64,000 nt of DNA from positions 18,457,335 to 18,521,334 of the forward strand of contig CM059977.1 of the NCBI GenBank assembly GCA_030490835.1. Direction: 5' to 3'. The notes beneath the pieces were generated by a model. It was not told the DNA's origin. It worked only from the letters and a program-made list of their open reading frames with translations, and ran no database searches. The position numbers and the translations under genes were made by a program. This document shows, piece by piece, positions 10,431 to 21,975 of the stretch. Positions within the stretch are counted from its first letter, which is position 1; every line of letters starts with the position of its first letter. This DNA comes from Annona cherimola (Eukaryota; Streptophyta; Magnoliopsida; Magnoliales; Annonaceae).

Positions 10431-12975
10431 CGAGGGAGATTCGATCTTGAAAGCTCCAAATATTCACATCTGTTAATCATGCAATATTTACGAATGTCAG
10501 TGAATTAAATTAATTCACGGAGATCTGACGTCCTTGTGGATGCATGTTGCACTCATGCGCACATACTGAAATTATGACTCCAACATTTGATTTAAGTGGA
10601 CCGCCAAACTCTTTCTATTGCGTCTTACACGGACAAATGTCTGGCTTTATCCCATATATATTTTGGTATTTTCCGCGGTCTTCGACAAGTTAAAACAAAT
10701 GCTTGCCGAACCCACAATGGATTTTATGAAAAGCTGACCACGAGTCTGTAAGAAGTTAGGAGGTGTTCTGAATGGATATACACGGAGTACGGGCAATCGC
10801 CCCCTCAAATTTGAAAATTATATTAACTCTATCGGCCTTTGTAAATTTAAAAAACGATAGTATATTTGATTTTGACATAATTACCTGAAAGGAAAAGTGA
10901 TTGGAATTGATGTGGATTTACGCAGAATCAAGTAAATAACTATAAGATCATGCATACAAAACACAACCACGGAAGCTAATAGGTTAAATAGATACAAATC
11001 AGAATGAATTACACTCATTCTCTGTATACATCACATACGCTGTTAATATGAATGAATTACAACCACGTAATACACATACTTAGAAATATGAGTTTTACCG
11101 TATGTTATTGTCTATTTTGACTTAATAGTTTTGCTACATTGTTTTAAAATGCATCACACCATAATTAATATGAGATTTACTTATAAAACCCGAGGAATTT
11201 TCTTTCCTTTTCGACATGTGATCCAGTTTTTGGGACATTACGCATACACAACACTAACAACTCTTCTCTCAAGCCTCTTTGGGACACCTTATGAGGTTTC
11301 ATTGAATTCTTAGCTGATATTGTATAAATAGGACTATTGTTGGCACTTATACAAAACCACTACACACACTCATTTGTAAACTACAATGTAAATAACTCAT
11401 ATGCAGAATATAAAATACAACTATAGTCTCTTGAATAAAAATTTGCACCTTAATATATAAAGGTGCCCACCCTTGGCAAATGTCTAGATCCACCGATCGC
11501 TGTAAATATAGAGTGATATTAACTTGCACATGCAAAATGACATCTTGTGATGATTTCTTAATTTCCTACCCTGGTATGACTTTATACTATGAATTCGTGT
11601 CCTAGCATTTCCATTGACTAGAATGCAAAGATAATCTAACTTTAAATATTTCACAGTGTAAGAACTGACATCAAACAAAAAGACCCTCTGTTACTAATAT
11701 ATACTCAAAGAATGTTGAGTATTAAGAACTAAATTTGGTAACGAAATCAATTCTGTTGCTAATAACTTATATTTTTAGCAATTAATTTCCAAATCACTAT
11801 GAAAGCTTAAAATTTCATGGTTAAAAATTGATAATTAGTAATAAATTTTATTTTTTGGTGCCAAATTCCTTTGCAATGAATTATTAATTAGCATAACTAG
11901 CCAAAAAAATTGTATAGTTGCTAAATTAATCAACATTAAAATTCTAACTTTTAACAATGAACTAATTTGATTACTAAAATTTAATATTTTTTGTCATATG
12001 TATACGACAAAATCATATTATGAAGCCTTATATTAATAACTAGGGTATAATTGAGTTAAAGTTGACCTATAATTGGTTAATTCGACCTGATTTTTGGTGG
12101 ATTATTGTTGGAACCTTCAATCTTTCAACATATTAATATATAACCAGTATAAAACATCTAAATAAATAGATTATCATGGCTTAAATCCAATAATTCAATC
12201 CTTTCAACCCATCAACTCACATTATCTATTTAAACCCATCAATAAAAGTTAAAATTTTCTTAATGCTTCCAAGTTATGCATAATTATTGGTTACATGATC
12301 AACATTCCCGTTAAGAATAAATATGAAAACTGTAAGTTCAAGTTAATCATTAGCAATATTGGAAGATTTTGTTGTTTATTTAGGATTACAATTCTTATAG
12401 TTTATCATTTTTATTTTTAATCTATTTTTTTCCATTAAAAACTTATTTCATCAATCAATTAGCAATCCGCAACTTAATCCATTGATAAATGGATTGGGGT
12501 AAGGATAGGTTTTATATATGTACTAGAATTAAAGTTTTTAAAATGAGTTAAGTTTAGAATTGGACTTCAACCCGTATAATCCTACCCCGCTAATTAAAAA
12601 TAGGTGTGACGTGAATTAAGAAAGAAATATAAGATTCAAAGTCTACCCGGCCCTAAAGAGGATCGTGAAAGCCAAGTCAAAAAAAAAAAATATATATATA
12701 TATAAAATTGTTCTGGGCACTTTTTAAAGCTATGTAGTATTTACGTGACAAGTGGCTAAGATATGAATAGTGCAATGTACGTACTAGAATTTAATTTTTC
12801 CTCCAACGGCTTCCAAATTAATCCACCTGAAAGCTTTTGTTTCCAATCTATCTGAGAATATCACATGGTGGGCACATGGGTAGCCAGATACACAACACAA
12901 GCTCCTCTTCTTAATTTCCCTGATCTTCTAATACAATGACTGGAAAAATATACAACGCCAGCAGATCCAGTCTCC
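10431..12975. other. AT-rich spacer between glycosyltransferase copies 2 and 3
   Basis: No gene recognised. The region 11690-12010 carries repeated TTAGCAA / TTGCTAA motifs in both orientations, as does 15710-15910, and looks like a decayed transposon with subterminal repeats. From about 12040 to 12640 the text (ATTGAGTTAAAGTTGACC, AACCCATCAA, GGATTGGGG, CAACCCG) resembles old non-autonomous element sequence. Open frames are all under 80 codons. Confidence 0.4.
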
Positions 12976-13935
12976 ATGAAGAAGGCAATGGTAATGCCAA
13001 TCCAATGCACATCCTCAAACCTGAGGACCGCACTCCTGCTCTCCCCATTCATACTCCTAGCTCTCGTGTGCCTCTTGTATCCATCTTCCACGAACCAGCC
13101 CGTTTATTTCTCCAGGACGTGGCGATCCATTGCCTCCTTCACCCCACAATCTCCGTCCCCTCCAAAGCCAAAGCCCGCCTTCCGGCTACTCATTGGCATC
13201 CTCACGCGTGCAGACCTCTACGAGCGTCGGAACCTGCTCCGTCTCGTCTACGGCCTGCAGTCCCCCAAAAGAGCGCAAGTCGACGTCAGGTTCGTTTTCT
13301 GCAGCCTCACCAAGGAGGATCAAGCAATCCTCGTCCCGCTTGAGATCATGCTACACAACGACGTCATCATCCTCAACTGCACCGAGAACATGAACAACGG
13401 CAAGACCTACACCTACCTCTCCAGCTTGCCATCGATACTTGACCACGAGGACGGCGAGGATCGCCCCTACGACTACGTCATGAAGGCCGACGACGACATC
13501 TATTTCCGGCTGGACCAGCTTGTGGAGACGCTGATTGATCTGCCGAGGGAGGATTTGTATCATGGGTTTGTCATTCCCTGCAAGGAGATGGACCCTCGAG
13601 GGCGATACATGGCTGGCATGGGGTACACGCTGTCGTGGGATCTGGTGGAGTGGATTGCTGCGACGGATGTGGCGAAGAATCGGACGTCGGGAACGGAGGA
13701 CTTCCTGGTGGGGCAATGGCTCAACGAGGGCAAACGCGGGAAGAACAGGTACAACGTGAAGCCCGCCATGTACAACTATCCTCTTGAGTCGGACCCGTGC
13801 TCTCACGAGATGGTACCCGACACTGTGGCCGTGCATCGACTCAAGGATCAAACCAAATGGGCTCGAACTTTGCAGTACTTTAACGTCACACAGGGGCTCA
13901 AACCATCTAAATTGTATCACATTCCTAATATATAG
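12976..13935 (+). CDS. GT31-like glycosyltransferase, tandem copy 3 (319 aa)
   Basis: Intronless paralogue with all family motifs intact. A short N-terminal tail is followed by a hydrophobic anchor at about residues 18-35 (LRTALLLSPFILLALVCLLY), a proline/serine-rich stem (36-66) and the Galactosyl_T-like domain starting FRLLIGILTRADLYERRN. The DxD motif is DDD 172-174 in VMKADDDIYFRLD; the ED-x-x-VG motif is E241/D242; His287 lies in AVHRLKDQTKW. Sequons include NCT near residue 134 and NVT near the C terminus. The protein ends PSKLYHIPNI. It is closest in motif detail to copies 1 and 4; the anchor and stem vary while the luminal domain is conserved, as expected for Golgi type II enzymes. 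The start codon at 12976 gives the anchor. Sugar specificity cannot be read from the sequence. Confidence 0.93.
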   Translation: MKKAMVMPIQCTSSNLRTALLLSPFILLALVCLLYPSSTNQPVYFSRTWRSIASFTPQSPSPPKPKPAFRLLIGILTRADLYERRNLLRLVYGLQSPKRAQVDVRFVFCSLTKEDQAILVPLEIMLHNDVIILNCTENMNNGKTYTYLSSLPSILDHEDGEDRPYDYVMKADDDIYFRLDQLVETLIDLPREDLYHGFVIPCKEMDPRGRYMAGMGYTLSWDLVEWIAATDVAKNRTSGTEDFLVGQWLNEGKRGKNRYNVKPAMYNYPLESDPCSHEMVPDTVAVHRLKDQTKWARTLQYFNVTQGLKPSKLYHIPNI

Positions 13936-16460
13936 CTGCTTTGCGAATCAGATTTTTTTTTTCCTTGTTCTTGAACAATGATGACATTAAAATTTGTTCA
14001 TCCATCGTTCTAATAGTAACACTCACTACGAGAGAATGTCCTTGTGGAAGCAAAAGGGGACACCGGAATCGAATGAACCATATCTTTTCAGTAAAAGCTA
14101 TGCATAACAGCATCATCAACAATTACGGCAAATATTAGTTGTCATTGTCTCACCTGCTGAAATTTTTTGAAGCTACTACGTTAATTTAATTTGATTGATG
14201 AACAACTGCATGGCTAATATTTTAACAACAAATCTTTTTAAAAAAAAATTCATGACAAAAGTAATAATCAATGATTTTTTTTTCCAAAAATTCTTTGTTT
14301 CCTTAAATACTAAAAAAGGTTAATGCGATGAGCGAGAGCTTGCGCTAGAATGGTTGCAGCCAAAGTTATGTGCGAAAATTTTAAGTTCGTTGGTGTAACG
14401 TGCCATTGCTCATGCATGCTAACAAACGAACCGTGCATGTGAAATCCTTTTCCATGTCAAAAATGCACCCACTCCGAGTGCAACTTTTCCGAGTCAACCT
14501 TGCGAAAGCACGCAATTCCCAGCGTTACGTTAGGCGAGGGACGGCACGTCATGAGCCATTGCTCTTAGCATCTATATGTAACACGGTCCACTTCATCTGG
14601 TGACTAATCACCATCTCCTCTAATACTTAAAATTCTGCAAGACGGCACCCAAGTTTTCGAAGTCCCAAACAAATTCCCGTAACATTTATGTTTTACTTCC
14701 AATAACAGGTTTACAGAAAATTTTTTAAAGGGCCACTTGCCTTTGCCACACTATCCTTTTAAATATTTCGTAATTTCTATCTACAACTATAAATTATTTC
14801 GACTCATGAATTTTATTTGCAAAAACATTCTATCAACAAGTTTAACTAAATTTTATGACTTATTGGACATGATTTAAGGGACGTAATAAAAAACATATAA
14901 TTATATACCTCAGATTATGCCCCACTTAGTGTAATTTTACAGTAGGTAGGTCAAATTAACCTGTCCAAATTTTGAATTTTGATAGAAAAATTACAAGCTT
15001 TTATTGGTGGAGGTGTTTCTACAAGACACTCCTTTTAAAAAAAAAATCATTTGTGTGAAATTTGTTTTTTAATTTTATAACGGGACACTTTTATGAAACC
15101 CCTTTCATTTTTAAAATCTTGATAATTGATAGAAAATACACTTCATCTATTGTATTTAACATCATTTATAGTATCTTGAATTTTTTTTTAAAATTTCACT
15201 GTATATGAGTCACATCTATAAATGTATAAAATCAACATAATAAAATAGTTCAATATTAAAATATTAATTTTGAAGTATTTTTTTCAACATCTAAACCATC
15301 TAAAATATCAATAATATGTAGATAAATGATTCTATAAAGTATTGTCGCATTCTAATATATGTGTAAATGGATATAAGCATTTTTCATAATCTACACATAA
15401 ATGCACATATTTTTGAGCAAATGTGACCTATCAACATATTAGATTAGGATGAAATTTGGTCTCTTAGCTAAAAAACTAGTTTAAAATACAATAAATGAAT
15501 TAGATTTTTCATCAAAGATTAAAATTTCAAAAATGAAAAAGATTTCACGAACTCATTTCTATGAAACTCAGTTTTATAGAAGTATTCTCGATTTTATAAT
15601 ATTTAAGCCACTAAGCGTACTCATTTCGCTTCAAAATAGATGTTTGGTTTTTTAAATTCTTAAATTACCCATGTAATCCTTCACTTAATCTTTTATTATA
15701 AGAATTTTTAATGTTAGCAATTAAATTTAGCAATGGAACTAATTTTGTTAGCAATAACTTGTGTTTTTACCAACGATTTCCTAGATCGTTGCTAAAAGCT
15801 TAGTAAAACTTTATAATTGATTATGAATTATATTTTTCATTACTAGTAACAAAATTTTATTTTTAGCAATAAATTGAGTTTCACACTAAAGCTTAATATT
15901 CTTATATAAGTTGTCGTTACCTAGGACGGATCATAGCTATCGTTCTCTTGGCTCTCATTAGGACCGCAAATAATGGCAATTGAGAGGAATTGTTGTTAAA
16001 ATTTTCCTTGTAATCTTTTGAAGGAAACATATTTTGATGATGGAATTTATAATTAATCTTTCATATTATTCAATATCATTAGTTTTTATGGGATGAAAAT
16101 TATCTGAACCAAATTAAAGTGTGGACAATACATATTTATTTAATACATTCATGTGAAAATTATAGAAAAATTCTTCAATCTATTCACGAATGCATTACAA
16201 TGAGATATAATCATTTAATTTGTTCATGAGCAAGATGTTTTGGACAATTTAAATATTAAAATAAAGCTTTAAAAATGGTTTATGAATCAAATAATTTTAT
16301 TATATTTGTTTTATATTTTCAAATGGGCTCTACATATCTTTGTTTTAGACAAAACTTGATTTCTTAATTAAATAAACTATTTTTTCATGGTAATTAAAAA
16401 ACTATTTTAAATGTAATGAATGAAGTAAATATTACATCATAATCAAAGTAGCTCAAAATA
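13936..16460. other. AT-rich spacer, no gene seen
   Basis: No recognisable gene. The stretch 14330-14660 is less AT-rich but has only a 67-codon open frame (14400-14603) without known features. Repeat-like text occurs at 15000-15110 (inverted GTTTCTACAAGACACTCC and similar) and at 15710-15910 (TAGCAAT motifs shared with 11690-12010). Confidence 0.4.
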
Positions 16461-16467
16461 GGTGACT

Positions 16468-16650
16468 ATCTCTTTAGCCTAATGATAGCACATCCGAGCA
16501 TAAGGTTTCAAAGTTAAGAGTTCAAAGCTTTGTGACAGTTACATCTCAGTGTAGCACCTCTTTTGTAGGCAGTAGGTGTTACGATACGTTGATCTATTTT
16601 AGCCAACCTAAAATAATATTAAGAATAATACTAAAAATAAGCCAGTAGAA
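16468..16650 (+). mobile_element. Probable degraded tRNA-type SINE
   Basis: A tRNA-like pair of internal promoter boxes is visible: box A-like TAGCCTAATGATAGC at 16475-16489 and box B-like AGAGTTCAAAGC at 16517-16528, spaced as in tRNA-derived SINEs. The body continues to a weak A-rich tail (AATAATATTAAGAATAATAC). No target-site duplication was recognised, so boundaries and identity are tentative. Confidence 0.42.
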
Positions 16651-16829
16651 AATTTATAATATCATAACAATAAATAAAAATTAAAGCATCAAAATAAAAA
16701 TAATATAGAAATAAAAAGAGTTGTCACTATCCTTTTTGGAAGATTAAAACTCAAATAGTACATTAATGGTAAAGTATGTTTACACAAACAAACAGAGATA
16801 CAAGTTATTTGCAAACCATGCATCTATGA

Positions 16830-18235
16830 CAATGGGGCATTTTTTAGGAGTTTGGCTGGAATGTGCACATCCGTAGTCGGAGTAGGATCTGGGATAGAAT
16901 GAAAGAGGCGGGGAGGAGGAAGATGGAAATGAAGGAAGAAGAGATTGAGCAAGATGGAAAACAGAACGCCAGCCTCTCCTTCTTTTCTACGGTGGATGAA
17001 ACAGAACGCTAGCAAGATTGAGCAAGATGGAACACAAGCTTATTGTTTGTGTTCGATGCCTGGAGGATGCCTCCATTTACAGGCGTTTTCGGCTAGCTTG
17101 TGGCTGACTTGGCATGGTTTCATTAGCTGAGTGTGTATGGGTTCTCGCATGCTTCGGACATTTGAGTGTCTTCCTTGGTTGTGTTTATTATCTATCGGCT
17201 TCTGCAAGGGAACTGGGTAAAAGCCATTTTCCACACATGCAGTTCCGTTGCTTGATGGCCAAGTTATCATGCTAGCTGGATTGTATTGGCACTGGGCAGG
17301 CTGGTTACTGTCGGCATCCTCGTGGGCGCCAGAGGCTGCTGAGCATGGTGAGATGCAATGCAGTAACATTTTTAGTAGCATCTTCTTGGAACAGAGAATG
17401 ATTTGTTTGCTGCTGTCGGATCTCAGGATGATGGCGACGCGGCAACAATATCCAAGGAGATGTGTCTTGTGTATGGGCACGATACAAGGTAGCTCCGGTA
17501 GCTGACTTCAGCAGCGGCGCTGGTTTTGGCGATTATTGTACATCTGGATTTTGATGGGTTTTTAAAGAGATCGGTGATGGATTTGGGAAAGGAATTGCTA
17601 TCACCGGTGAGATGCGGCTTTGTAGCTGTCTGAACCGGACGAGAGGAATGGAGGGGCTGCCCTTCTTCAATCGATGATGGGAGACCGATCAAGCCTAAGT
17701 GGTGGAGATTTGCCGGGTTCGCTGGGAGCGTTGGCAGCCATGAGAGAAAATTTCTGTTTGGGGAAGATGACGGAGCTGAGTAGGATGGCTGCAAGTCCGA
17801 CGCTGAAGGAGATGGTCGACCGTTGATTGTTTGAGATAGGTGACGGCTTTAGCTGTTGTTCCGGTCGGTCGAGATGGAGGGCTGTTGTGTGATCCTCTTC
17901 TTCTCCCATGTCGTCGAGTCGTGGCTTTGTCGAGGAGAGCGGTGGCGTGGCAACAGATGGGAGGAGATGGGTTTTGGGCGCAGTTTTGGAGAAGGTAATC
18001 TGCTGGAGATGTGGAAATAGGGCTTTGCCGGAGAAGACATGCAGTGTTGTGCATGTTTTCGGTTTGATGGATGGCTCCGATTGGCCGTCCGGCGGCTGTT
18101 GGTGGAGATCGTAAATGGCAGCCATGGGAGGAGCTTCGTTTCGTGCAGATGGTGTCCGACAATCTGGACCGTCGATTCTCACATGCTGACCATTCAATAA
18201 ATTTGCAGTGATCATACAAGTGTAAATCTAGCCCA
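16830..18235 (-). other. GC-richer region, possibly an LTR-retrotransposon remnant
   Basis: The 1.4-kb block stands out from AT-rich flanks. On the minus strand it has open frames (17667-18215 and 17695-18219) in different frames without recognisable domains. Near 17030-17080 the minus strand carries GGAGGCATCCTCCAGGC followed by AATAAGCTTGTGTTC, resembling the R/U5 part of a copia-type LTR, with local repeats of CCATCTTGCTCAATC and GCGTTCTGTTT (16940-17035). No gag or pol motif, primer-binding site or second LTR was identified. A solo or truncated LTR is one reading; an untranslated or degenerate gene is another. Confidence 0.25.
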
Positions 18236-18277
18236 ATGATGCATCTTTAATTGTATATGATGCATCTTTAATTGTAT
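18236..18277. repeat. Perfect 21-bp tandem duplication
   Basis: The unit ATGATGCATCTTTAATTGTAT occurs twice head to tail (18236-18256 and 18257-18277) without mismatch, which suggests a recent duplication. It lies at the edge of the GC-richer block and has no coding role that can be seen. Confidence 0.85.
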
Positions 18278-19013
18278 AAGATTTCAAATAGAATCATTTT
18301 ATGTAGTGGACCCATAATTAATTAATATTGCCCAAATTAACTAAAAAATGGGAGATAAAATAGCCCGAAAAAATTACAAATTTTTTTTGACATAACTCCA
18401 TTATGTGGAAGCTAAACTCGACATCGACAATATTTTTAGTATCGACAATAATCTTGTATCTCATGGGAACAGAGATAGATAAAAATGAGAAATATTGGCA
18501 ATTGCAGTGGATTCGACATGCTGTGGAGATATTGGGTATGCTAAAGGGAGGCCTGGCTACTTGCGTTCGATGTACGTGTACGTTCGTAGTCCAATGATGT
18601 CATCAGTTTGGTATTTTTCCTCTCTCACTCAGTCCAAAGATGAAAAATGCATACCAAACCCACTACCTTATCAATTCTTGCAAGAGAAACGCAGCAGTCA
18701 CTTTGGAAGAGGTGAGAAGAATGCCTGATACAAATTACAAAGTTGAGGTGTTTGGCTTCATGCGCCTTTCCCGAAGTTAGGCCGCAGACTGTTTTGAAAA
18801 TCAAGTCAAACCTATAAAATTAACCATCAACCAATTAAACACTACCAAAAGACAATGGTTTGCTGCCCGAAAAGAAAGAAAATAGAGGCCATCTGAATTT
18901 CAAATACCAAAAATCAATACGCCCCCTCCAATATTCCTCCCAGGCTAGCTATCCCGGCGCACACAGCCATTAAACATCCAAGCTACCACCATCACCATCC
19001 CCATCTCCTTGAA

Positions 19014-19955
19014 ATGATGAAGAGAAAGACAGTGTTGCCCCTCCAGCTCTCTTCTTCAGCTTCACCCCAAAAAACCGCAGTCACACTCTCGCCATTCGTA
19101 TTCCTCGCGCTCCTCTGCATCTTCTCTTCCACACGAAAGAGCCATTTCCATGATCTCCAGCAATATGCTGCCACGTCCTTGAGCCTGCAATCCCCTCCGC
19201 AGCCGGCCTTTCGTCTACTCATTGGAATCCTGACGCGGGCAGACCTCTACGAGCGGCGCAACCTGCTGCGCCTCGTCTACGGCTTGCAATCCCCCAGAAA
19301 CGCACAGGTGGACGTGAAGTTCGTGTTCTGCGGCCTCAGCAAAGAGGACCAGACGATCCTCGTGTCCCTCGAGATCATGCTCCACGACGACATCGTCATC
19401 CTCAACTGCACCGAGAACATGAACAGCGGCAAGACATACACCTACTTATCTAGCCTACCGGGCATTCTCGATGGCTCCGGCCTCGCCTATGATTACGTGA
19501 TGAAGGCAGACGACGACATCTATTTACGGCTGGATCCATTGGTGGAATCGTTGGCGGCATTGCCGAGAGAGGACATGTACTACGGTTTCGTCATCCCGTG
19601 CCGCGAAATGAATCCTTTCGGGCACTACATGTCCGGCATGGGGTACGTTCTCTCTTGGGACCTCGTCAAATGGATTGCAACTTCGGAGATTGCGAAGAAC
19701 AAGACGGTGGGCCCTGAGGACATGATGGTGGGAGAGTGGCTGAGGGAAGGCGGTCGAGGGAAGAACCGATACAACACGAAGCCGGCCATGTACAACTATC
19801 CGCTCAATGTCACGAGGGACGCCTGCTCGCATGAGTTCGTACCCGACACGATCGCCGTTCATCGTCTCAAGCATCAGTGGGAGTGGGTCCGCACATTGCA
19901 GTACTTCAACGTCACGGAGCAGCTCAGACCATCTAAAATGTATCATATATGTTGA
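19014..19955 (+). CDS. GT31-like glycosyltransferase, tandem copy 4 (313 aa)
   Basis: Intronless fourth member of the array. A hydrophobic anchor at about residues 22-39 (AVTLSPFVFLALLCIFSS) follows a basic N terminus; a short stem leads to FRLLIGILTRADLYERRN, nearly identical to copy 3. The DxD motif is DDD 166-168 in VMKADDDIYLRLD, ED-x-x-VG is E235/D236 and the conserved His is 283. NCT (near 131), NVT in the MYNYPLNVTRDACSH insertion and NVT near the C terminus are potential glycosylation sites; the middle one is unique to this copy. The linker before the DxD motif is shorter than in copies 1 and 3. The protein ends PSKMYHIC. The first ATG of a double start (MMKRK) at 19014 is used. Predicted to act in the Golgi; substrate unknown. 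Confidence 0.93.
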   Translation: MMKRKTVLPLQLSSSASPQKTAVTLSPFVFLALLCIFSSTRKSHFHDLQQYAATSLSLQSPPQPAFRLLIGILTRADLYERRNLLRLVYGLQSPRNAQVDVKFVFCGLSKEDQTILVSLEIMLHDDIVILNCTENMNSGKTYTYLSSLPGILDGSGLAYDYVMKADDDIYLRLDPLVESLAALPREDMYYGFVIPCREMNPFGHYMSGMGYVLSWDLVKWIATSEIAKNKTVGPEDMMVGEWLREGGRGKNRYNTKPAMYNYPLNVTRDACSHEFVPDTIAVHRLKHQWEWVRTLQYFNVTEQLRPSKMYHIC

Positions 19956-20092
19956 AAAAAAAAAAAAAAAATCTAATGGCTCTTTGCAATGTTCTTCTTC
20001 TGTTCACAGTCGTGTCTATTAATATTAATTAATAGATGAATTCTGGTGAATCCTAGTTATATAACTGGTAAACTAATAGTTGGGTACTTATG

Positions 20093-20380
20093 ATATGGGT
20101 GTGTTTGGCAATGAGGAAAAAATATCGATTTAAAACTTTTCGATTTAAAATTTTTCACTCTCTATAATTATAATATTTTTTAATTATTTTTTCACATTTT
20201 TCCATACAACTACCCTACTTTTCAATCATTTCTACACAACTACTCGTACAATTAACCTATCTATTTTAACTTTATCATTTTTACTTTCATCATTACCCCT
20301 ATCATATCACATCATTTGACAACTTTTACTCTCCAAAACTTTTCATCAAAAGTTTTATTCATTCCTAAACACACCCATAT
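20093..20380 (+). mobile_element. Family B MITE, best-preserved copy
   Basis: A 288-bp non-coding element with termini ATATGGGTGTGTTTGG and, in reverse complement, ATATGGGTGTGTTTAGG. A perfect 15-bp direct repeat, AATAGTTGGGTACTT, lies outside both ends (20075-20089 and 20387-20401), separated from the termini by 3-6 bp. That either marks a long target duplication with filler or a pre-existing local duplication. Diverged copies lie at 1, 402, 1771, 34618, 34797, 38581 and 44738. Confidence 0.8.
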
Positions 20381-20401
20381 AAAAAAAATAGTTGGGTACT
20401 T

Positions 20402-21470
20402 TTAGCCCATTTTAAACTTGTTTTAGGTCTTGGCCCATGTTATATTATACATGGATGAGTCTGGACTGACCAGTTTTCCCGGTTTTCCCATCCGGTCGCC
20501 CATTGACATGGGAATACAAGGCGCATATTAACGGCCGTCTATTTTTTTTTTAAAAAAAAAAAAATTTATTCAAAAATTTAATTCAATCATTTAAATCCAA
20601 CCCACTCTTTGTGAATAATATTTTTATATGTGTATAGTTTTCAGGTTACGATCTTGTCAGGGCGGGCTAACTTAAGAATGTAACATAAGAGCATAATTAA
20701 GCTTATGTTATCCTAGGCTAAGTAATATTTTAATTTTTTATGAAAAAATTTTCTAAGGGTATTTAATTAATATGCTAAAGTTTTACAATTTTAAACTAAT
20801 TTTTAATTTTCAAAAACAACATTTTTGGGGTAAAATGACTTAAAATACCACTAAAATGTTGATTTTTTAAGATAAAAAATATTCATTAACATATTCAGAA
20901 TTTAAAAACTATATATATGTTAAATACACTTAGAAAAAATATTTTCATAAAAAAAAATAAAAAAAATACAGTTAACACGATCATAACGCATGTCACAGTA
21001 TATAATTTCAGTTATATATCTGTTATATGGTTACGAAGTACATTTGATATTTTTTATTGAAAAAGTACATTTGATATTGATATAACATTGGAGTATATCC
21101 CATAAAAAGAAAAGATAATAAAGTATAAAATTTTTCAGGCAGTTCATATTAGCCGTAAGATTAAGTAGATATATTCTTCGGAGGTATGGTTGCATACTTT
21201 TAAATTTATTTAGTTAGCTAATTTTATAATCATATAATTGTGTAATATTTCCATGAGTATTTTTAATAATTAAGGATATTTGAATATTTCCTTAGTTTTA
21301 AAGAATACATATTTTTCTGACCAAATTTTCAGGCTAGAAGCATGATTTTTCGTCTGCGAATCAGGCAGAGACGGTTTTCCATGCAACGTGTAAAAACGCT
21401 TGATTGGGTGCTAGCGTGAATCCGACGAAGATGCAGTAGAAAAACTATTCTCTCACAAACATGAAGCATC
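20402..21470. other. AT-rich spacer with an old foldback repeat
   Basis: The segment 20690-20970 has family A-like arms (TATTTAATTAATATG on the left, ATATGTTAAATACACTTAG on the right, around a CAAAAACAACATTTTT centre) and is probably a decayed foldback MITE. The remainder is AT-rich. From about 21400 base composition rises towards the leader of the YIP4-like gene. Confidence 0.4.
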
Positions 21471-21975
21471 GTCGCCTTCACCCTGCCATCCTCTGTTTAC
21501 AAAGCGGAGGAGGAGAAGCCATCATTCCGCGAAGGCCGGAAGCCAACCATTAGATCACCTTTCTGGTATTTTCTCCTACTCCTTCCTATTTCCTGCTACC
21601 ATCTTCACTCACATTTCTCCTCCCTCTTTCATCTAACTTTCAGATCAGACTTTTTTTACCTTGTCTTCCGGTTGTCTGTCTGTAGATCTGTCTCGGCCCT
21701 GTTTTTTTTAACCGACAAAGATAATTCACATTAAGAATGCCTTCCTTATCTCTTTTTTATTGAATTCCGATCTGGGTATGAATTACATGTTGTTGCCTTG
21801 AACGTGACTGATGGTATAGGCCGGATGGCGGATTTAAGAGCCGTCCTTCATGATTGGGGCTTCTTCTGTTTCAGCTTCTTTGGGATTATACTGGTATCGT
21901 TGTATGAATTTCACTCGAGAAGAAAACAGTCAGATTTGAAATTTTCTACCGACGGCCGTTGTAGCCGCTACCACC

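Noticed and set aside
13351..13920. 189-codon minus-strand frame opposite glycosyltransferase copy 3
   Set aside because: Antisense shadow caused by high GC at third positions; similar shadows occur opposite copies 1, 2 and 4.
17667..18219. Minus-strand frames of 182 and 174 codons
   Set aside because: They overlap each other in different frames, are low in complexity and have no gag, pol or cellular domain that I recognise. Described as a possible LTR remnant instead.
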